A DNA stretch of 64,000 bases from an uncultured Microbacterium sp. Its GTDB lineage: Bacteria > Actinomycetota > Actinomycetes > Actinomycetales > Microbacteriaceae. The position numbers and the translations under genes were made by a program. Below, piece after piece: positions 49,010-58,672 of the stretch. A model generated the notes under the pieces. It made no database searches. It was not told the DNA's origin and was given only the letters and a program-made list of their open reading frames with translations. The stretch spans positions 3,331-67,330 of the forward strand of contig NZ_CALTTX010000009.1 in NCBI RefSeq assembly GCF_943912325.1, given 5' to 3'. Numbering within the stretch: position 1 is the stretch's first letter; every line of letters starts with the position of its first letter.

Positions 49010-49040
49010 CCGCGCCAGGAAGCCGCGGCAAGAGCCCGAA

Positions 49041-50561
49041 TCAGAGCTGGCCGGCGCGCTCCAACACGAGCTCACGCACGCGAGCCGCGTCGGCCTGACC
49101 CTTCATCGCCTTCATGACAGCGCCAATCACGGCGCCCGCCGCCTGCACCTTGCCATCGCGGATCTTCGCGAGCACGTCGGGCTGTGCCGCGAGCGCGTCG
49201 TCGATCGCCGCAATCAGCGCACCGTCGTCCGACACGACCGCAAGACCCCGGGATTCGACGACCTGCTCCGGCGTACCCTCGCCCGCGATGACACCCTCGA
49301 GCACTTGACGCGCGAGCTTGTCGGTGAGCGTGCCTGCGTCGACGAGCGACTGCAGTGCGGCGATGTCAGCGGGCGAAACGAGGGCGGATGCCTCGGCGCC
49401 CTGCGCGTTCGCGATGCGCGAAACCTCGCCCGTCCACCACTTGCGCGCCGCCTGCGGCGACGCGCCCGCGGCAACCGTCTGCTCGATCTCGACAAGAAGT
49501 CCACCGTTGACGACGTCTTGGAACTCGAGGTCGGTGAATCCCCAGTCCGCCTTGAGACGACGGCGGCGCTCGACCGGCTGCTCGGGAAGCTGTGCGCGCA
49601 GCGCCTCGATCAACTCGGGCGCGGGCACGACGGGAACGAGGTCGGGCTCGGGGAAGTAGCGGTAGTCGTCGGCGTCGGACTTCGGACGCCCCGGTGAGGT
49701 CGTGCCCGTGTCTTCGTGCCAGTGACGGGTTTCTTGCGTGATCGTGCCGCCCGCCGCGAGGATCGCCGCCTGCCGCTGGATCTCGTAGCGCACGGCCCGT
49801 TCGACCGAGCGCGTCGAGTTGACGTTCTTCGTCTCGGTGCGCGTGCCGAGCTTCTCTTGACCGCGGGGGCGCAGCGAGACGTTCGCATCACAGCGCAGGT
49901 TGCCGCGCTCCATGCGCGCCTCCGAGATGCCGAGCGCGATCACGATGTCGCGGATCGCCTGCACGTACGCCCGGGCGATCTCGGGAGCTGCGTGCTCGGC
50001 GCCGAAGATCGGCTTCGTGACGATCTCGACGAGCGGCACTCCGGCGCGGTTGTAGTCGACGAGAGAGTACTCAGCGCCCTGAATGCGGCCCGTCGCACCG
50101 CCGACGTGCGTGAGCTTGCCGGCATCCTCTTCCATATGCGCGCGCTCGATCGGCACGTCGATCACGCGACCGTCGGCGAGTTCGACGCTCACCTGACCCT
50201 CGAAGGCGATCGGCTCGTCGTACTGGCTGATCTGGTAGTTCTTGCCGAGGTCAGGGTAGAAGTAATTTTTGCGGGCAAAACGACTCGACGGCGCGATGTC
50301 GCAACCAAGCGCGAGACCGAGGCTGATCGAGTAGCGCACGGCCTCGTCGTTGACAACGGGCAGGGCGCCCGGAAGGCCCATGTCGACGGGAGCGACGAGC
50401 GTGTTGGGCGCGGCGTCGTGGTTCTCGGGGTGAGCGGGGTTCGGCGCCGCCGAGAACATCTTGGTGCGGGTGTTGAGCTCGACGTGCACCTCGAACCCGA
50501 GCACCGGCTCGTACAGCTCGAGCGCCTTGTCGAAGTCCATCAGCGCGGCCTTCGCCATCAT
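49041..50561 (-). CDS. gatB: aspartyl/glutamyl-tRNA amidotransferase subunit B
   Basis: tRNA-binding kinase subunit of GatCAB, 506 aa, which activates Glu-tRNA-Gln or Asp-tRNA-Asn for amidation. The cradle domain begins GFEVHVELNTRTKMFS and includes the PDLGKNYQISQYDEP stretch and CDANVSLRP; the C-terminal YqeY-like tail domain spans ~360-506. ATG 50561 overlaps the gatA stop. The order gatC-gatA-gatB is the usual one. Confidence 0.97.
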   Translation of the reverse strand: MMAKAALMDFDKALELYEPVLGFEVHVELNTRTKMFSAAPNPAHPENHDAAPNTLVAPVDMGLPGALPVVNDEAVRYSISLGLALGCDIAPSSRFARKNYFYPDLGKNYQISQYDEPIAFEGQVSVELADGRVIDVPIERAHMEEDAGKLTHVGGATGRIQGAEYSLVDYNRAGVPLVEIVTKPIFGAEHAAPEIARAYVQAIRDIVIALGISEARMERGNLRCDANVSLRPRGQEKLGTRTETKNVNSTRSVERAVRYEIQRQAAILAAGGTITQETRHWHEDTGTTSPGRPKSDADDYRYFPEPDLVPVVPAPELIEALRAQLPEQPVERRRRLKADWGFTDLEFQDVVNGGLLVEIEQTVAAGASPQAARKWWTGEVSRIANAQGAEASALVSPADIAALQSLVDAGTLTDKLARQVLEGVIAGEGTPEQVVESRGLAVVSDDGALIAAIDDALAAQPDVLAKIRDGKVQAAGAVIGAVMKAMKGQADAARVRELVLERAGQL

Positions 50562-52075
50562 CGGGCGCCGTCCTTTCCGAGAGCCGGGGCACGATCGAGA
50601 AGCGGTCCACCCCACTGGTCGACGAGCAGCGCTTCGAGCGCGGCGCCGACACGATACAGACGCGCGTCTTCACGCGCGGGGGCGATGAACTGGATGCCGA
50701 CGGGGAGCCCATCATCGTCGGCGAGACCCGACGGAATCGAGATCCCGGGGACGCCCGCGAGGTTGACGGGGATCGTCGTGACGTCGTTGAGGTACATCTG
50801 CAGCGGGTCGTCGAGCTTCTCGCCGAGGCGGAATGCGGTCGTCGGTGCGGACGGCGTCGCGATGACATCGACCGACGAGAACGCGTCGTCGAAGTCGCGC
50901 TGGATGAGCGTGCGCACCTTCTGCGCCGAGCCGTAGTAAGCGTCGTAATAGCCGGCGGACAGGGCGTACGTGCCGAGGATGATGCGGCGCTTGACCTCGG
51001 CGCCGAAGCCTGCCTCGCGGGTCGCCGACATGACGTCTTCGACCGTGCCTCCCGGCACGTTCACGCGCAGGCCGAAACGCACCGAGTCGAATTTGGCGAG
51101 GTTGCTGGATGCCTCGGCCGGAAGGATCAGGTAGTAGGCGGCGACTCCGTACTCGAAGTGCGGCGCCGACACCTCGACGATTTCCGCGCCGTGCGCCTCG
51201 AGAAGCGCGAGCGATGCGCGGAACGAGCGCGACACCCCGCCCTGGAATCCGCTGTCGTCGAGTTCGCGGATGACGCCGACGCGCAGGCCTTTCAGCACCT
51301 CACCCGTCGCACCCTCGCGGGCCGCCGCGGCGAACGAGGGCCACGCGTCGGACAGCGACGTCGAATCCTGGGGGTCGTGACCGCCGATGACATCGTGCAG
51401 AAGCCCCGCATCGAGCACCGTACGAGTGACGGGGCCGACCTGGTCGAGGCTCGACGCGAGGGCGATCGCGCCGTAGCGGCTGACGGCCCCATAGGTGGGC
51501 TTGATGCCGACGGTTCCGGTGACGTGGGCGGGCTGACGGATCGAGCCGCCCGTGTCGGAGCCGAGCGCGAGCGGCGCTTCGAATGCGGCAACGGCAGCGG
51601 CCGAACCGCCGCCCGAGCCGCCGGGGATGCGGTCGAGGTCCCACGGGTTGTGGGTCGGCCCGTACGCCGAATGCTCGGTCGATGAGCCCATCGCGAACTC
51701 GTCCATGTTGGTCTTGCCGAGCGGAACGAGGCCCGCTTCACGCGCGCGGCGCACGACCGTCGCGTCGTACGGACTGAGGTAGCCCTCGAGGATCTTCGAG
51801 CCCGACGTCGAGGGCATATCGGTCGTGACCAGCACATCTTTGATCGCAAGGGGAACACCCGCGAGTTCGTGCAAGCTGTCGCCCGCGACACGGCGCGCGT
51901 CGATATCTGCCGCCACCTCGAGCGCGTGATCGCTGACATGCAGGAACGCGTGCACATCGCCGTCAACCGCCGCGATGCGATCGAGGTGCGCGCGCGTGGC
52001 TTCGACGCTCGAGACCTCACCGGCGGCGAGGCGCGCTGCCAGTTCTGCGGCCGTCAGCCGGATGAGCTCACTCAC
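50558..52075 (-). CDS. gatA: aspartyl/glutamyl-tRNA amidotransferase subunit A
   Basis: Amidase subunit of GatCAB, 505 aa, that releases ammonia from glutamine. The Ser-cisSer-Lys triad is complete: Lys79 in AIKDVL, Ser154 in GGSGGGSAAAV and nucleophile Ser178 in DTGGSIR, at the same numbers as recalled for Staphylococcus GatA. ATG 52075 overlaps the gatC stop (ATGA). Confidence 0.97.
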   Translation of the reverse strand: MSELIRLTAAELAARLAAGEVSSVEATRAHLDRIAAVDGDVHAFLHVSDHALEVAADIDARRVAGDSLHELAGVPLAIKDVLVTTDMPSTSGSKILEGYLSPYDATVVRRAREAGLVPLGKTNMDEFAMGSSTEHSAYGPTHNPWDLDRIPGGSGGGSAAAVAAFEAPLALGSDTGGSIRQPAHVTGTVGIKPTYGAVSRYGAIALASSLDQVGPVTRTVLDAGLLHDVIGGHDPQDSTSLSDAWPSFAAAAREGATGEVLKGLRVGVIRELDDSGFQGGVSRSFRASLALLEAHGAEIVEVSAPHFEYGVAAYYLILPAEASSNLAKFDSVRFGLRVNVPGGTVEDVMSATREAGFGAEVKRRIILGTYALSAGYYDAYYGSAQKVRTLIQRDFDDAFSSVDVIATPSAPTTAFRLGEKLDDPLQMYLNDVTTIPVNLAGVPGISIPSGLADDDGLPVGIQFIAPAREDARLYRVGAALEALLVDQWGGPLLDRAPALGKDGAR

Positions 52076-52386
52076 TGTTCCTCCCCCAGGATCGCCGTGA
52101 CGCGGAAGCGGTCATCGCTCGCATCTGGTGCGTTCTGCAGTGCCTGCGCAGCCGTGAGCAGCGTGCCCTCTGCAACGCTGCCGGGAACGTCCGGGCGGAA
52201 CACGTTCTCCAGCGGAATCGGGTGGCTCGTCGCGGGCACGTCGGGGGTGGCGACCTGCGACACCTTCGCGATGTTGTCGACGATGGCGCCGAGCTCTCCG
52301 GTCAGACGCTCCACTTCGGCATCCGTCAACTGAATCCGCGCCAGCACTCCGAGGTGCCGCACGAGGTCGGGGGTGATTTCAGACAC
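52072..52386 (-). CDS. gatC: aspartyl/glutamyl-tRNA amidotransferase subunit C
   Basis: Small subunit of 104 aa that ties GatA to GatB. The N-terminal helices (LVRHLGVLARIQLTDAEVERL) and the extended region with HPIPLENVFRPDVP are characteristic. GTG 52386 is set by TAGGCT-7 nt-GTG, so the gatCAB operon appears to start leaderless. It diverges from the acyl-CoA ligase gene, 84 bases away. Confidence 0.96.
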   Translation of the reverse strand: MSEITPDLVRHLGVLARIQLTDAEVERLTGELGAIVDNIAKVSQVATPDVPATSHPIPLENVFRPDVPGSVAEGTLLTAAQALQNAPDASDDRFRVTAILGEEQ

Positions 52387-52393
52387 GACTTCC

Positions 52394-52399
52394 AGCCTA
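52394..52399 (-). promoter_or_regulatory. -10 hexamer of gatCAB
   Basis: TAGGCT on the minus strand, 7 bases before GTG 52386. Confidence 0.5.
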
Positions 52400-52458
52400 C
52401 CGGCGTCGCGCCTGCTGCCCCCTCCGACGTTCGTGCACATAAGCCTGTGAGACGGCCG

Positions 52459-52464
52459 TAGGCT
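52459..52464 (+). promoter_or_regulatory. -10 hexamer of the acyl-CoA ligase gene
   Basis: TAGGCT, 6 bases, GTG 52471; near mirror image of the divergent gatC promoter. Confidence 0.5.
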
Positions 52465-52470
52465 GAGCGG

Positions 52471-54174
52471 GTGACAATGACGTATGACCCGCCCCGCCCC
52501 TGGGTCCACAGCTACGCGCCCGGCGTTCCGGCCGATCTTGAAGCGATCGAAGGCTCACTGGTCGATATCGTGCGGGCGTCCGCGCGCGACTATCCGGATG
52601 CGCCGGCGCTCGAGTTCTTCGGACGCGAAACGAGCTACCGCGAGCTCAACGAGCAGATCGAGCGCGCCGCCGCGGGCTTGGCGGCGCTCGGCGTCGGCGC
52701 CGGTGACCCCGTCGCCATCTCGCTACCGAACTGCCCGCAGCACATCGTGGCGTTCTATGCCGTGCTCCGACTCGGCGCCATCGTCGTCGAACACAACCCG
52801 CTCTACACCGCGGGCGAACTGCGAAAGCAGTTCACCGATCACCGCGCACACACCGCCATCGTGTGGAACAAGGTCGTCGGCTCCGTGCAGGAGTTCGCGG
52901 CCGAGCTCGACGTGAGGGCGATCGTCGCTGTCGACGTCACGCGCGCGATGCCCCTCGGGACCCGCCTCGCCCTGCGCCTGCCGCTTGCCAAGGCCCGTGC
53001 ATCGCGCGATGCCCTCTACGCTCCCGTGTCGGACGTGACCGAGTGGGAGAGCGTCGTTGCTGCCGCCCCGCTCGACGCCGCGCATCCCCTCCCCGCCGTC
53101 GATGACCTCGCGATCATCCAGTACACGAGCGGGACGACGGGTACGCCGAAGGGTGCTGCGCTGACACATCGCAATCTGATCGCGAACGCCGCTCAGGGGC
53201 GCGCGTGGTGTCCCCAACTAGTTCGCGGGGAGGGATGCGTGTTCTACGCCGTACTACCGATGTTCCACGCCTACGGTCTGACCCTCTGCATGACCTTCGC
53301 CATGTCGATGGCCGCGCGGCTCGTGCTCTTCCCCAAGTTCGATCCCGCCATGGTGCTGGCCGCGACGAAGAAGCACCCGGCGTCGGTGCTGCCGCTCGTG
53401 CCGCCGATCGCCGAGCGCGTGCTGCAGGCGTCACGTGAGAGCGGCGTCTCGCTCGCCGGGACGCAGATCGCGATCACGGGGGCCATGGCTCTCGCTCACG
53501 AACTCGTCGTACCGTTCGAAGAGGCCTCGGGTGGGTACCTCGTCGAAGGGTACGGGCTGAGCGAATGCTCGCCCGTGCTCATGGTGAACCCGCTCGCACC
53601 GAACCGGAAGGCGGGCACGGTGGGGCTGCCGATTCCAGGTACGGAGTGCCGCGTCGTCGATCCGGACGATCCGACGGTCGATGTCGCCCCAGGTGAGCGA
53701 GGTGAGCTGATCGTGCGCGGGCCGCAGGTGTTCGGCGGCTACTACAACAAGCCCGAAGAAACCGCCGCGGTCTTCGTCGACGGCTGGTTCCGGACCGGCG
53801 ACATCGTCACGATCGACGACGAGGGATTCGTCAAGATCGTCGATCGCATCAAGGAACTCATCATTACGGGTGGCTTCAATGTCGCGCCGACAGAAGTCGA
53901 GCATGCGCTTCGCCAGCACCCGAGAGTTCAGGATGCTGCAGTCATCGGCCTCCCGAGCGACCACTCGGGCGAAGAGGTGGTCGCGGCCATCGTGCTGACG
54001 CCCGGCGATCCCGTGGACATCGAAGAGATCCGCGCATTCACGCGCGGAACCCTCACTCCGTACAAGGTCCCCCGGCGGATCTTCGTCGTCGATAGCCTGC
54101 CGACCTCGCTCATCGGCAAGGTGCTGCGCCGCGAGGTCAAGGCGCAGATTCTCGAACTCACGAAGTCGTCATAG
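52471..54174 (+). CDS. long-chain fatty acid-CoA ligase
   Basis: AMP-forming acyl-CoA synthetase of 567 aa (FadD-like). The ATP-binding P-loop is YTSGTTGTPKG; YGLSECSPV is motif A5; the hinge and C-terminal domain hold WFRTGDIVTIDDEGF, RIKELIITGGFNV and a terminal catalytic Lys in SLIGKVLRRE. Cytoplasmic. GTG 52471 fits a leaderless transcript. Chain length is inferred from overall similarity only. Confidence 0.92.
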   Translation: MTMTYDPPRPWVHSYAPGVPADLEAIEGSLVDIVRASARDYPDAPALEFFGRETSYRELNEQIERAAAGLAALGVGAGDPVAISLPNCPQHIVAFYAVLRLGAIVVEHNPLYTAGELRKQFTDHRAHTAIVWNKVVGSVQEFAAELDVRAIVAVDVTRAMPLGTRLALRLPLAKARASRDALYAPVSDVTEWESVVAAAPLDAAHPLPAVDDLAIIQYTSGTTGTPKGAALTHRNLIANAAQGRAWCPQLVRGEGCVFYAVLPMFHAYGLTLCMTFAMSMAARLVLFPKFDPAMVLAATKKHPASVLPLVPPIAERVLQASRESGVSLAGTQIAITGAMALAHELVVPFEEASGGYLVEGYGLSECSPVLMVNPLAPNRKAGTVGLPIPGTECRVVDPDDPTVDVAPGERGELIVRGPQVFGGYYNKPEETAAVFVDGWFRTGDIVTIDDEGFVKIVDRIKELIITGGFNVAPTEVEHALRQHPRVQDAAVIGLPSDHSGEEVVAAIVLTPGDPVDIEEIRAFTRGTLTPYKVPRRIFVVDSLPTSLIGKVLRREVKAQILELTKSS

Positions 54175-54234
54175 TTCGCCGCAAGGCACCTCATTCGGCG
54201 CGGAGCTCGCGAGGACCCGTTCCCGCGCTACGCG

Positions 54235-56574
54235 TCAACCGGCGTCGGGGGCGAGCGCGTCGAGCGCTTCGGGGCCCTCAGTCACCAAGATGCGGAACTG
54301 CGCCGCGTCGATGATGCGCACGCCGAGGGTCTCGGCTTTCGCGAGCTTCGATCCCGCGCCCGGTCCCGCCGCGACGAAGTCGGTCTTCTTCGAGACGCTC
54401 GAGCCGGGCTTGCCCCCCGCGGCCAGGATCGCTTCTTCGGCGCCTTCGCGCGTGTACCCCTCGAGCGATCCGGTCGCGACGATCGTGAGCCCCGCGAGCA
54501 CCCCGCCCTCGGCCGTGGCCGCACCCGGTCCGGGATGCCCCGGTGTCGCGAGCTGTGCACCGGCTGCGGCCCAACGTTCGACGATCTCGCGATGCCAATC
54601 GATCTCGAACCACTCGAGCACGGCGTCGGCGATGATGCCGCCGACACCGTCGACGGCGGCGAGGTCGTCGCGCGTGGATGAACGAATCGCGTCGATCGAG
54701 CCGAACCACTGCGCGAGTGCGCGCGCGGCAACGGGTCCGACGTGTCGAATATTGAGCGCGACGAGGTATCGCCACAGCTCTTTGGTCTTGGCCTTCTCGA
54801 GCTCGGCGAGGAGCGTCAGCGCCTGCGCAGACGGCTGTGGACCCACGAGCCCATGCTTCTTCTCGGCAGGGGTCGGGTTGCGCCGGAACGGTGCCCGACG
54901 CACGAGTTCGCCCGTGCTCTCATCGACCTTGGGCTCGCCCGTCTCGGCGTCGCGCACGACGACCTCGATCGGCACGAGCTCATCGAGAGTCAGCGCGAAC
55001 AGCCCCGCCTCGGTCTCGAGGGGCGGCTGGGCCGGGACCGTCGGTTGCGTGAGCGCGGCCGCCGTCACTTCGCCGAGGGCCTCGATATCGAGGGCCCCGC
55101 GCGAGCCGATGTGCTCGACGCGACCACGCACTTGCGCGGGGCAGGAACGCTGATTCGGGCAGCGCAGATCGATGTCGCCCTCTTTTGCGGGGGCGAGCGG
55201 CGACCCGCACTCGGGACAGTTCGCGGGCATGACGAAGGCACGCTCGCTGCCGTCGCGCAGTTCGACGACGGGCCCGAGCACCTCGGGAATGACGTCGCCC
55301 GCTTTGCGCAGCACGACGGTGTCACCAATCAGCACACCCTTGGCGACGACGACCTCTTGATTGTGGAGCGTCGCCTGACGTACGACACTCCCGGCAACGC
55401 GTGCGGGTTCCATGACCGCGAAGGGCGTTGCGCGGCCGGTACGACCGACCGAGACGACGATGTCGAGCAGGCGAGTGTTGACCTGCTCGGGTGGGTACTT
55501 GTAGGCGATCGCCCAGCGCGGCGCGCGGCTCGTTGCCCCGAGCTCGTCATGCAACGCCAGCTCGTCGACCTTCACCACGACGCCGTCGATCTCGTGCTCG
55601 ACATCGTGGCGATGCGCGCCGTAGTGGTCGACGAACCCGAGGGCGCCCTCGACGTCGTCGAAGGTCCGCAAATGCGGGCTCGTCGGCAGACCCCACTCGG
55701 CGAGCACGGTATAGATCTCACTCTGACTCGCGACCGGCGGCGCCGTCCACGCGCCGATGCCGTGCACGTACAAGCGCAACGCGTCGATACGCGCCCGTCC
55801 GGCCTCGAGTTCGAGCCCCGACTTCTTCGTCAACTGCTGCCGAAGGCCGCCGCTCGCGGCGTTGCGAGGATTCGCGAAGGCCGGAAACCGCCGCGCCGCG
55901 CTCCGCATGGCCCGCTCATCATCGACGCCGCGAGCCAGAGCCTCGCTACGCACGCGCTCACGCATCTCGGCCTGCAACGCGTTGAGGGTGTCGAACGCCG
56001 CCGTGGGGATGAATACCTCGCCCCGGACTTCGACGAGAGCGGGGTGTCCGGTTCCGGCGAGACGCGTCGGGATGCCGGCGACCTGAACAGCGTTCTCGGT
56101 GACGTCTTCGCCGACGCGCCCGTCGCCACGCGTCGCCGCCGAGACGAGCACGCCGTCTTCGTAACGCAGATTGATCGCGAGCCCGTCGATCTTGAGTTCG
56201 GTGAGCCAACGCACGCGGCGACCGGCGGCGGCTTCGGTCTTGACGCACCACTCGGCGAGTTCTTCGGGCGAGAAGACGTTGTCGAGGCTCAGCATGCGCT
56301 CCGCGTGCTCGACGGGAGCGAACATCGACGATTCGGCGGCGCCCACGGTCAGCGTCGGCGAGTCCTGCCCCTGCACCTCGGGGTGCAGCCGCTCGAGGGC
56401 CTCAAGCCGATGCATCCATTCGTCGTAGGTCGCGTCATCGACGATCTCGGCGTCACGCCCGTAATACGCCTCGCGCGCGTCGACGATGAGCGATGTCAGT
56501 CGCGCGGCTTCATCGCGGGCCTCATCGAGCGTGAGTTCAGCGAGTTCGCGGGGGGAATGCGTCTTTTCGGCCAC
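54235..56574 (-). CDS. ligA: NAD-dependent DNA ligase LigA
   Basis: Replicative ligase of 779 aa. The AMP-accepting Lys128 is in TELKIDGLAINLRY; the OB domain, a Cys4 zinc finger (CPECGSPL, CPNQRSCPAQ), helix-hairpin-helix repeats and a C-terminal BRCT domain (VLAGLTIVATGSLEGYTREGA) follow in order. It is longer than the usual 670-690 aa, with an insertion between the zinc finger and the helix-hairpin-helix region. GTG 56574 is leaderless behind TAGACT, which has a TGTCGG element at the RecA-ND spacing. Confidence 0.96.
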   Translation of the reverse strand: MAEKTHSPRELAELTLDEARDEAARLTSLIVDAREAYYGRDAEIVDDATYDEWMHRLEALERLHPEVQGQDSPTLTVGAAESSMFAPVEHAERMLSLDNVFSPEELAEWCVKTEAAAGRRVRWLTELKIDGLAINLRYEDGVLVSAATRGDGRVGEDVTENAVQVAGIPTRLAGTGHPALVEVRGEVFIPTAAFDTLNALQAEMRERVRSEALARGVDDERAMRSAARRFPAFANPRNAASGGLRQQLTKKSGLELEAGRARIDALRLYVHGIGAWTAPPVASQSEIYTVLAEWGLPTSPHLRTFDDVEGALGFVDHYGAHRHDVEHEIDGVVVKVDELALHDELGATSRAPRWAIAYKYPPEQVNTRLLDIVVSVGRTGRATPFAVMEPARVAGSVVRQATLHNQEVVVAKGVLIGDTVVLRKAGDVIPEVLGPVVELRDGSERAFVMPANCPECGSPLAPAKEGDIDLRCPNQRSCPAQVRGRVEHIGSRGALDIEALGEVTAAALTQPTVPAQPPLETEAGLFALTLDELVPIEVVVRDAETGEPKVDESTGELVRRAPFRRNPTPAEKKHGLVGPQPSAQALTLLAELEKAKTKELWRYLVALNIRHVGPVAARALAQWFGSIDAIRSSTRDDLAAVDGVGGIIADAVLEWFEIDWHREIVERWAAAGAQLATPGHPGPGAATAEGGVLAGLTIVATGSLEGYTREGAEEAILAAGGKPGSSVSKKTDFVAAGPGAGSKLAKAETLGVRIIDAAQFRILVTEGPEALDALAPDAG

Positions 56575-56580
56575 GCCGCA

Positions 56581-56603
56581 AGTCTAGGCAGGGGGTCCGA
56601 CAT
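56581..56603 (-). promoter_or_regulatory. PafBC/RecA-ND-like promoter of ligA
   Basis: Minus strand ATGTCGGAC (56603-56595), 8 bases, TAGACT (56586-56581), 6 bases, GTG 56574. It matches 6 of 9 upstream positions, with the core TGTCGG intact and a perfect -10. Confidence 0.45.
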
Positions 56604-56647
56604 CACCATCGGCCACCATCGGCGCTCGAACCGACGGCGGTTGCCCG

Positions 56648-57313
56648 TTACCGCGATCCGCGCTCGAGCGTGGCGACGATGCTCTCGGCGACGCGGTCGT
56701 GCCACGCGCTGCTGTACGAGCCGACGTTGACGTACGACACCGGAATACCCTGGTGGGCGACCCGCGGCTCGATGGCGACGAGGTACGTCACGATCGAGAA
56801 CCCCTCACTCGTCGCGTACTCATTGCGATAGACCTCGCGCCCGCCGATCCTCAGGCGATCCGACGACAGCAGCTCGGCACCCGCGCTCGTGCTCGACTCG
56901 ATCTCGGCGTGGGCCACGTCGGCAAGCGACGCGGCGCTCGGACCCGCCCGCACGGTGAACGTCGTCAGCATGTCGCCGCCGGCGGGGACCGCGAACGTGC
57001 GGCATGCGGCGCTCCCGTCGGCGAGGCGCCAGTCCTCGCTCGCGGGCAACGAGTATCGATAACACTCGGTCGTCACGTCATCGCCCGAAATTTCGGGCAC
57101 GGACGTCGTGCTCACGGCCGGCAGCGTCTCGGAGCCGACGGGAGCGACCGCCGAGCGGTCGGCGTGATCGAGAGCGGCCGCAACACGCGGCGCACCGAGC
57201 CAGAACCACAGCGCTGCCGCGAGCGCGAGCGCAAGCAACATCGCTACGCTCGCGACAACGACGACGCGCTTCCGAGAGACAGAGCGCTGAAAGCGGGCGG
57301 GGGTGTCAGACAT
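56648..57313 (-). CDS. membrane-anchored hypothetical protein
   Basis: 221-aa protein with a basic N-terminus (RSVSRKRVVV), one membrane helix (~17-40) and an extracytoplasmic domain containing two Cys (TECYRY, AACRTF) that may form a disulfide. Not assigned to a family. ATG 57313 is chosen because AAGGA lies 7 bases upstream; an ATG two codons earlier is weaker. It sits between ligA and mnmA on the same strand. Confidence 0.65.
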   Translation of the reverse strand: MSDTPARFQRSVSRKRVVVVASVAMLLALALAAALWFWLGAPRVAAALDHADRSAVAPVGSETLPAVSTTSVPEISGDDVTTECYRYSLPASEDWRLADGSAACRTFAVPAGGDMLTTFTVRAGPSAASLADVAHAEIESSTSAGAELLSSDRLRIGGREVYRNEYATSEGFSIVTYLVAIEPRVAHQGIPVSYVNVGSYSSAWHDRVAESIVATLERGSR

Positions 57314-57451
57314 GGTCATTCCTTCGCGTCGATCCGAGGTCGACGCGCTCGCGCCGACGTCTCGACGCTAGGAAGTCAGAGAACGACAGACACGCGCACA
57401 ACGCACATCAGGGGAAAGACGAGATTCCGGATGCCTGTGGAGGGTGCAACG

Positions 57452-58555
57452 TCACCCGGCGAGCGCGACGCGATCGGCCGCCACCGTGCGGTCGATCGTG
57501 AACTGCCCGAGCACGCGCGTGCCGTCGTAGAGCACAGCTGTCTGCCCCGGCGCAACGCCGTCGAACGGCTCGCTCGGGCGCACCACGACGGATCCGTCGC
57601 GCAGTTCGGCCCACGCCGCGACCGGCTGTGCGTGAGCCCGGATCTGCACGTCGCACGCGAAGGACGCCTCGCTCGGGGCCGCACCCGCCCACGACGAGCG
57701 CTCCCCCGCGATCTCGCCGATTGCGAGTGACGCCTTCGGTCCGACGACGACGGTGTTGCTGACGGGGCGCACCTCGAGCACGAAGCGCGGCTTGCCGTCG
57801 GGGGCGGGGCGACCGAGCTTCAGCCCCCGGCGCTGCCCCACCGTGTAGGCGTGAGCGCCCTCGTGGCTACCCACGACCGCGCCGCTCTCGTCGACGATGT
57901 CGCCCGCCTCCGGTGTGACGTGCCCTGCCAACCAGCCGCGCGTGTCGCCGTCGGGAATGAAACAGATGTCGTGCGAGTCGGGCTTGGCCGCGACGCTCAG
58001 TCCGCGCTCTGCCGCCTCAGCGCGTACGAGCGTCTTGGCCGGGGTATCGCCGAGCGGGAACATCACGTGCGGCAACTGCTCGGCGGTAAGCACGCCGAGC
58101 ACGTACGACTGGTCCTTTGCCTCGTCGCTCGCGCGGTGCAGCTCGAGTCCCTCGGCGCCCGGGCGAACATCGGCATAGTGGCCCGTGACGACGGCGTCGA
58201 AGCCGAGATCGAGCGCGCGCTCGAGCACGGCGGCGAACTTGATCTTCTCGTTGCAGCGCATGCACGGGTTCGGCGTGCGCCCCGCCGCGTACTCCGCAAC
58301 GAAATCGCCGATGACATCGTCGCGAAAGCGCTCCGAGAAGTCCCAGACATAGAACGGGATGCCGAGGCGATCGGCCGCACGCCGAGCATCCATCGCATCC
58401 TCGATCGTGCAGCAACCGCGACTGCCGGCGCGCAGCGTTCCCCCTGCGCGGGAGAGCGCCAGATGCACGCCCGTCACGTCATGGCCCGCATCGACGGCGC
58501 GCGCAGCTGCCACGGCGGAGTCGACTCCCCCGCTCATCGCCGCCAGTACACGCAT
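57452..58555 (-). CDS. mnmA: tRNA 2-thiouridine(34) synthase MnmA
   Basis: Thiolase of 367 aa that places sulfur on U34 of Lys, Glu and Gln tRNAs. PP-loop SGGVDS at 8-13 adenylates the uridine; Cys98 in PNPCMRCN and Cys198 in SHDICFIPDGD are the catalytic pair. ATG 58555 is set by TAGAAT-6 nt-ATG. The cysteine desulfurase gene lies 112 bases upstream on the same strand and is the natural sulfur donor. Confidence 0.96.
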   Translation of the reverse strand: MRVLAAMSGGVDSAVAAARAVDAGHDVTGVHLALSRAGGTLRAGSRGCCTIEDAMDARRAADRLGIPFYVWDFSERFRDDVIGDFVAEYAAGRTPNPCMRCNEKIKFAAVLERALDLGFDAVVTGHYADVRPGAEGLELHRASDEAKDQSYVLGVLTAEQLPHVMFPLGDTPAKTLVRAEAAERGLSVAAKPDSHDICFIPDGDTRGWLAGHVTPEAGDIVDESGAVVGSHEGAHAYTVGQRRGLKLGRPAPDGKPRFVLEVRPVSNTVVVGPKASLAIGEIAGERSSWAGAAPSEASFACDVQIRAHAQPVAAWAELRDGSVVVRPSEPFDGVAPGQTAVLYDGTRVLGQFTIDRTVAADRVALAG

Positions 58556-58561
58556 GCACCC

Positions 58562-58567
58562 ATTCTA
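58562..58567 (-). promoter_or_regulatory. -10 hexamer of mnmA
   Basis: TAGAAT on the minus strand, 6 bases before ATG 58555. Confidence 0.5.
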
Positions 58568-58592
58568 CGAGCCGCATGCATCGGCGGGCCCG

Positions 58593-58672
58593 GCGGCAGC
58601 GCCCCCGACTGACAGCGCTTCAGACTGACAGCACTCCAGGCTGGCAGCGCTTCAGATTGACAGCGCCTCAGA
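58593..58672. repeat. 16-bp imperfect tandem repeat between nifS-like and mnmA
   Basis: Four clear units: CTGACAGCGCTTCAGA (58609-58624), CTGACAGCACTCCAGG (58625-58640), CTGGCAGCGCTTCAGA (58641-58656), TTGACAGCGCCTCAGA (58657-58672). A decayed fifth unit is at 58593-58608. The last unit covers the desulfurase stop codon (58668-58670). Confidence 0.85.
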
